From CAYWMP01 sp964459445 (GTDB taxonomy: Bacteria; Desulfobacterota; DSM-4660; Desulfatiglandales; HGW-15), in contig CAYWMP010000194.1 of assembly GCA_964459445.1 (NCBI GenBank), positions 1-10,896 on the forward strand: 10,896 nucleotides of DNA, in the 5' to 3' direction. The translations under genes and the position numbers were made by a program. The notes beneath the pieces were generated by a model. That model saw only the letters and a program-made list of their open reading frames with translations. It did not search any database and was not told where the DNA came from. Positions 6,819 through 10,896 of this stretch are shown here, piece after piece. How positions within the stretch are numbered: position 1 is the stretch's first letter; each line of letters starts with the position of its first letter.

Positions 6819-8300
6819 TCACTGTTTTGAGGTAGCAAAGGGCAGTAAAATCCTAAAGGTCGTGCCCTGATCCGGGACGCTTTCCACATCGATCTTTCCA
6901 TTGTGGGCCTCAATGATCCCTTTTACAATGGCAAGCCCGAGGCCCGTTCCCATGACCTTTCTGGTTTTTGGATGTTTAACCCGGTAGAACTTGTCAAATA
7001 TTTTCGGCAGTTCTTCAGGAAGTATCCCGACACCGGTATCCGATATTTTCACTTCCATGTATTCACTAAGTCCGTGGGCTGACACATCCACTTTGCCCCC
7101 ATCGGGAGAATAGTTGATGGCATTCGTGATAAGATTGGTAAAAACCTCCTCAATGCGTTTGGGATCGGCCTGGACGGATTTGAGGTCTTTAAGGGAACAG
7201 TTGAGTTTGATGGCCTGCTCCTCGGCGCGGGCATTCAGCAGGCCAATAATGTCTTCAATGATTTGGCCGATATCGGTTGGAACTTGTTTCTGGACATGTT
7301 TTCCGGCCTCTATCTTCGCTATATCCAATAGATCGTTTATGAGTTCAAGCAATTGATCAATCTTTTTAATGCCTCTCCCCAAGAAATCCTGTTGCTTTTT
7401 CTGCAGAGGTCCGGCAAGTCCTTCCACAAGCACGCTATTCTGTTGTCTGATGGCCACCAGTGGGCTTCGCAACTCATGGGCCACCATATTGGCAAAGTCC
7501 GATTTCATCTCGTCCAATTCCTTGAACGCGGTGATATCTTCGAGAACGGTTACGGTTCCTACGACGCCATCATCGGGCCCTAAAGCAGGGGCCGATATGG
7601 CCCTCAACGCACTCTTCCCGCACATGATCTCCTGGGAGAAAAAGGCGTCATCCGAGGATTCTCCGGACTGAATTTTGTTCAGGGTATCAATCAGGGAATC
7701 GTCATTGATGATTCGGGTAACGGAAAAGGGGTTCTCCACCCTCTCTGATATCTCGAGCAATCTCATAAGTGCAGGGTTGTGGAGTACGACTTCCAGGTTG
7801 CGGTTGGTGACCATGACACCGTTGGCCATACAGTTGATAATGGTTTTCAGGCGACTCTTTTCCAGGTTCAGGTCATAGAGGTTTCGGACGTTTTGTTCCT
7901 GGAATTGTTTGGCCTTTTGTTGAAGGCGTCTTTTATCAGCGGCCCTGTTTATGACCAATAGAAATTGGTCGATCTGAAAGGGTTTGGTGATAAAGTCATA
8001 GGCACCTTTTTTCATACACTCCACAGCAGTGTCGATAGTGCCGTGCCCGGTGATGATGATCACGGGTATTTCCGGATATTCCACACTCGTTTTTTCAAGG
8101 ACCTCTTCACCGCTCATAACCGGCATCTTGAGATCGAGAAGTATGATATCCACTGGCTTTTCGGCTAGGGTTTCCATGGCCTGCTGTCCGTTTTCCGCCA
8201 GAAATACCTCTTTGTATCCCTTTCCAGTTAAGACACGATGACATCCATCCCTAACGACCTTTTCATCATCAACGACCAGAATTTTGACTTGCTCTTCCAT
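6819..8300 (-). CDS. Hybrid sensor kinase: receiver - PAS-like - HisKA - HATPase (493 aa)
   Basis: This is a soluble signalling kinase with its receiver domain at the N-terminus. The receiver (about 5-120) has the acidic pair Asp11-Asp12, phospho-acceptor Asp56 in LLDLKMP, Thr84 and Lys106. A helical linker rich in Lys, Gln and Glu (about 118-150) leads to a PAS-like region (about 150-260) beginning INCMANGVMVTNRNLEVV. The kinase core follows: H-box MVAHELRSPL with His275, N-box FTNLITNAINYS (Asn389, Asn393), G1 DTGVG at 421-425 and G2 GTGLGLAI at 451-458. I see no membrane segment or signal peptide. There is no DNA-binding output domain, so it must act through another protein. Its ATG shares one base with the stop of the preceding kinase gene (TAATG), so the two are co-expressed and Asp56 is the natural acceptor for the phosphoryl group of that kinase. 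The partner relation is inferred. Confidence 0.9.
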   Translation of the reverse strand: MEEQVKILVVDDEKVVRDGCHRVLTGKGYKEVFLAENGQQAMETLAEKPVDIILLDLKMPVMSGEEVLEKTSVEYPEIPVIIITGHGTIDTAVECMKKGAYDFITKPFQIDQFLLVINRAADKRRLQQKAKQFQEQNVRNLYDLNLEKSRLKTIINCMANGVMVTNRNLEVVLHNPALMRLLEISERVENPFSVTRIINDDSLIDTLNKIQSGESSDDAFFSQEIMCGKSALRAISAPALGPDDGVVGTVTVLEDITAFKELDEMKSDFANMVAHELRSPLVAIRQQNSVLVEGLAGPLQKKQQDFLGRGIKKIDQLLELINDLLDIAKIEAGKHVQKQVPTDIGQIIEDIIGLLNARAEEQAIKLNCSLKDLKSVQADPKRIEEVFTNLITNAINYSPDGGKVDVSAHGLSEYMEVKISDTGVGILPEELPKIFDKFYRVKHPKTRKVMGTGLGLAIVKGIIEAHNGKIDVESVPDQGTTFRILLPFATSKQ

Positions 8301-10282
8301 TATTCATCCAACCCTACAAAAAGAGGTTCCTCTTCAGATTGTTCGACATAGCCTAGGGGAAGTTCAATGACAAAAGCCGTGCCTCGTTCCGTGGGACACT
8401 CTACGGATAGCGTTCCCCCGTGCAGTTTAATGATATTTTGGGAAATACTCAGGCCCAATCCCGTCCCCTTGCCCACAGCCTTGGTGGTAAAAAATATATC
8501 AAAGATTTTATCTCGAAGTTCCCTTGGAATGCCGGGTCCCGTGTCTGAGACCCTGATTTCAAAGAGCTCTTTGGAGGCATTGAAATTACCCTTGATTTCC
8601 AGCTCGCCTTTCCCCTCCATGGCATCGGCAGCATTAATAAAGAGGTTGGTGAAGACCTGCTGCAGTTGCCCCATATCGCCCACCATGGCAGGCACGTCGG
8701 AATTCATATCTACTTTGACCTCGATATCCTGAAAAAGCGCCTGATGGATCAATAGGTTAAGGGATTTCGTGATCAGGTCTTCGAGGTTGAAGGAAGAGGC
8801 CTTGCCGACGGTTTGTCTGCTGAACTCGAGGAGATCGGATACGATTTTTTTACAGCGCAGTGTTTGATCGATGACTTCCTGGACATCCTTCATTTGCTGA
8901 TCATGGGTTTTCAGGCTTTCCTTCAGGAGTTCAGCATAGATAAGTATCCCGGACAAAGGATTATTGATCTCGTGGGCCACACCTGCGGCCATTCTTCCGA
9001 TGGAAGCGGTTTTTTCCGATTGAACCAACTGGAGGTGGGCATCCTCAAGCTCCTTTCGCATCTGAAGGACTTCTCGCATATCCGTGAAGACACCAACGCT
9101 TCCCACTTCCTTTTCATCAATGGTCATGATGGAGGCAGAGAGGGTGATGGGGACTTCTTCGCCCTCCTTTGTTCGGATGGACATGCTGGTCGGGTTGAGC
9201 TTCCCCATAGGGCCATGCCGATCGGTTCGCATCTTTTTCATGTTTTCTTTAGCTACGTCAATATCATAAAATGTGCTGAGATGGCCTCTGTGTATGATTT
9301 CATTGGAGGAATAGCCCGTCAAATTTTCCATGCCTTTGTTGAAGATGAGTACATTTCCCTTGGTGTCCACGACCACGATACCGTCCACAGTACTTTCGAT
9401 GACGTTTTCAAAAAAGGTCTTGGCTTGTTCTGCCTCCCGTTCCAGTTTCATTCTTTCGGTTACATCTCTTGAGGCCTCAAGGATTTGAACCATTTCTCCA
9501 GACCTATTAAAGATCGGCGCAATGGTAATAACATCAAAATGGGTTTTTCCCTTTTCGTCCTGGTATTCCGTGTAGGTGCTGATAAGCTGCTTTTCCTTGA
9601 TCTCCTCCAGTCGATCCTTTAAAAAACACTCGCGACCATCCTTGTCGCAGTCTTTGTCCAGTCCATATCTCAGCTCATAGCAGTGCTTTCCGACGACATC
9701 CTCGCCGGTGATACCATACTGTCTGAGGAAAGTTTGATTAACGGTAGCAACCGTCATATCCATATTAACGACCATGATGCGGTAGGGGAGGGAGTCCAGT
9801 ATCAATTGGGTGTCCCTCTTGGTTCTTTCTTCATACCGTTGGCGCTCACGTTCCAGTTCGGTTTTCTCTATCTCGGTCTGGATCAGATCCCAGAGCAGTC
9901 TGGCCGCCCTGAAATCCATAAAGGATACACCCGGCGGTTTTACCTCCAATATGGCGCTTCTGACCTTTTCAGATCCGGTTATTTCAATAAGGAGATTCAG
10001 GCCAGGCAGGTCGAAGAGTTCCTGGAGTCTGGTGGTCGTAAAAAGGGTGAGGTCTTTTGCGAGTTGGATTCCGGGAGCTTCGGGGTTGATGTCTGAAACG
10101 CCCAGGATATTCATTTTAAGTCTGTCGAGTCTTTCTTTATCAAGGATTTTCAGAAGGTTATAGCAGGCCTTGCCCCCGCCCACGATGGCCACATTTAGAG
10201 GGACGTCAGCCTGGAGGCCTCTGAAGATCGTAGCAGATGCGTCCGAGCTGTCGGATTCTTTTTCGATTGGAAAGTTTTGCAA
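8300..10282 (-). CDS. Soluble histidine kinase: Rossmann-like domain - PAS - PAS - HisKA - HATPase (660 aa)
   Basis: This is a cytoplasmic sensor kinase. Residues 30-135 form a Rossmann-like domain: VAIVGGGKAC at 31-40 followed by LGVSDINPEAPG at 60-71 and an IEITG strand at 99-103, recalling dinucleotide-binding dehydrogenase folds. I know this N-terminal region from other deltaproteobacterial kinases. A coiled-coil stretch (about 133-157) leads to PAS1 (about 158-280), which carries Cys201, Cys212 and Cys219 in a CY...DCDKDGREC pattern, then PAS2 (about 288-405). The kinase core has AHEINNPL with His437, N-box NLFINAADAM (Asn550), G1 DTGPG at 580-584 and G2 GTGLGL at 606-611. The C-terminus is acidic. 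The start is TTG at 10282, supported by AAGGA 8 nt upstream; the next in-frame Met is residue 57, inside the Rossmann domain. No membrane helix is seen. It probably senses an intracellular redox or nucleotide signal. The ligand is unknown. Confidence 0.9.
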   Translation of the reverse strand: MQNFPIEKESDSSDASATIFRGLQADVPLNVAIVGGGKACYNLLKILDKERLDRLKMNILGVSDINPEAPGIQLAKDLTLFTTTRLQELFDLPGLNLLIEITGSEKVRSAILEVKPPGVSFMDFRAARLLWDLIQTEIEKTELERERQRYEERTKRDTQLILDSLPYRIMVVNMDMTVATVNQTFLRQYGITGEDVVGKHCYELRYGLDKDCDKDGRECFLKDRLEEIKEKQLISTYTEYQDEKGKTHFDVITIAPIFNRSGEMVQILEASRDVTERMKLEREAEQAKTFFENVIESTVDGIVVVDTKGNVLIFNKGMENLTGYSSNEIIHRGHLSTFYDIDVAKENMKKMRTDRHGPMGKLNPTSMSIRTKEGEEVPITLSASIMTIDEKEVGSVGVFTDMREVLQMRKELEDAHLQLVQSEKTASIGRMAAGVAHEINNPLSGILIYAELLKESLKTHDQQMKDVQEVIDQTLRCKKIVSDLLEFSRQTVGKASSFNLEDLITKSLNLLIHQALFQDIEVKVDMNSDVPAMVGDMGQLQQVFTNLFINAADAMEGKGELEIKGNFNASKELFEIRVSDTGPGIPRELRDKIFDIFFTTKAVGKGTGLGLSISQNIIKLHGGTLSVECPTERGTAFVIELPLGYVEQSEEEPLFVGLDE

Positions 10283-10290
10283 TTCAGAAA

Positions 10291-10295
10291 TCCTT
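10291..10295 (-). promoter_or_regulatory. Shine-Dalgarno site supporting a TTG start
   Basis: AAGGA on the minus strand lies 8 nt before the TTG at 10282-10280. Since the next Met codon is 56 residues downstream, within the conserved Rossmann region, this site decides the start of the kinase gene. Confidence 0.6.
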
Positions 10296-10307
10296 AATAT
10301 TACTGCC

Positions 10308-10446
10308 GGAGTATTGGAGTGATGGAGTATTGGAGTGTTGATCTGTATGAAAAAATCGAATCGTAATTCTCAAGTTCCACTGAGATCTATTTCTGTCCAT
10401 GGGTTTGAAAGTAGAGTTTTTTCATTACTCCATTACTCCAGTACTA
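10308..10446. repeat. TACTCC-type repeat arms forming a long inverted repeat upstream of the kinase gene
   Basis: Two tandem 16-mers of the form GGAGTATTGGAGTGAT lie at 10308-10323 and 10324-10339 with one mismatch. The reverse complement of 10422-10446 (CATTACTCC units) matches 10308-10332 at about 21 of 25 positions, so the flanks can form a long stem around a roughly 90-nt loop. It occupies the region where the kinase promoter should be. The rest of the 10283-10500 gap shows no gene and no promoter I would defend. Confidence 0.55.
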
Positions 10447-10500
10447 CAAAAATGATTTTCGTGAGCCAGTGAGCTTAATAAATCCACTCCAGGAGGCAGA

Positions 10501-10526
10501 AACAAAACCAGATCCCCCGGGCCTGG
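10501..10526 (-). terminator. Probable intrinsic terminator after the hypothetical gene
   Basis: On the minus strand CCAGGCCC and GGATCTGG (10526-10508) form an 8-bp stem with one mismatch and one G-T pair around a GGG loop, followed by TTTTGTTT. It starts 11 nt after the stop codon of the upstream gene and would separate it from the kinase operon. Confidence 0.5.
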
Positions 10527-10536
10527 ATGCTTTGCT

Positions 10537-10896
10537 TTATGCTTCACTCAGTCTATCAACGACCTTTTCCTCAAGATCTTGAATAATCGACTTTAGTGCT
10601 AAGCTTTCGTGAATGGGCCCGGAGTTATTCCAGCCTTTGTAGAGGGCCTCATCCTTTTTCTCTCTGAATTGTTCCAGACTGACGGCCATTGATTTCCAGA
10701 GAAACAGCTTTTGCAGGATATGACGTTCCGGCGCCGTTAAATCAATCTGGGGATCAAAGGATTTTCCGTCTTTGGTGGTAATGATCATATCAGTCGAACG
10801 AAATCTCTTGCCGGAAAAGGATTTGTCTGCTTGTCTCGCTGAAAAGCCTTCGCATTCTAATGGACAAATCGTATCCAATTCAAGAAAAAACGGGAT
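10537..10896 (-). CDS. Hypothetical protein, C-terminal part (start beyond window edge)
   Basis: The frame is open from the right edge to a TAA at 10539-10537, giving 119 residues. A TTG at 10878 is possible but has no Shine-Dalgarno site and the frame continues upstream, so I treat the gene as partial. The visible part has a CPLEC motif near its beginning, a beta-rich stretch (MIITTKDGKSFDPQIDL) and a helical, charged C-terminus (about 60 residues, SLEQFREKKDEALYKGWNN and DLEEKVVDRLSEA). I do not recognise the family. There is no membrane segment. A terminator-like hairpin follows at once, so it is probably not in the kinase operon. The reading frame is probably real because codon use resembles its neighbours and the sequence looks like folded protein. 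Confidence 0.6.
   Translation of the reverse strand: MPFFLELDTICPLECEGFSARQADKSFSGKRFRSTDMIITTKDGKSFDPQIDLTAPERHILQKLFLWKSMAVSLEQFREKKDEALYKGWNNSGPIHESLALKSIIQDLEEKVVDRLSEA

Noticed and set aside
8813..9472. Plus-strand open frame of 219 codons
   Set aside because: Antisense to the PAS and HisKA region of the sensor kinase, low-complexity His/Phe/Asp composition and no family signal.
10308..10446. CRISPR array
   Set aside because: The repeats are 16 bp, directly adjacent without spacers, and partly inverted.

Overview
The window looks like a chromosomal piece of an anaerobic bacterium of the sulfate-reducing Desulfobacterota (the former Deltaproteobacteria). The evidence is a heterodisulfide-reductase-like (Hdr) electron-transfer locus, a MetF-type folate enzyme of the Wood-Ljungdahl pathway, PAS-rich soluble histidine kinases of a type common in that group, many palindromic intergenic repeats, and apparent use of selenocysteine (Sec). 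Every gene I can support lies on the minus strand, so the window reads from right to left.

Layout in transcription order. Positions 10896-10537 hold the C-terminal part of an unrecognised protein followed by a likely terminator. Positions 10500-10283 are a repeat-rich gap. Positions 10282-8300 encode a soluble sensor histidine kinase with an N-terminal Rossmann-like domain and two PAS domains. Its stop codon overlaps the start of a second kinase (8300-6819) that begins with a receiver domain. Positions 6818-5931 are a long non-coding stretch with a structured inverted-repeat element, one possible promoter, several hairpins and a 179-bp MITE-like palindrome. Then come metF (5930-5055), a 262-nt gap with a palindromic repeat, a giant hdrA-type gene (4792-350) and mvhD (350 to beyond the left edge).

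The main result is that two neighbouring genes each carry one in-frame TGA exactly where the family has a conserved cysteine. The giant Hdr gene has it in the FPTNDCxMC motif (TGA at 4612-4610) and mvhD has it in the FCCxxC motif (TGA at 305-303). A GG-containing hairpin can be folded at the expected distance after each. A conventional caller would split the first gene in two (4792-4610 and 4429-350) and truncate or miss the second. Read through, the Hdr protein has 1480 residues: an HdrA FAD module interrupted by a complete GltD/NfnB-like NAD(P)H dehydrogenase module, followed by a second HdrA module and two C-terminal ferredoxin clusters.

Inferred function: HdrA and MvhD partners are the hallmark of flavin-based electron bifurcation, the GltD-like insert offers an NAD(P)H site, and MetF supplies methylene-tetrahydrofolate reduction. 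The locus may encode a selenocysteine-containing complex coupling NAD(P)H, ferredoxin and the methyl branch of the Wood-Ljungdahl pathway. HdrB, HdrC and MetV are not in the window. The kinase pair upstream could regulate it by sensing redox or nucleotide state, but only proximity supports that.
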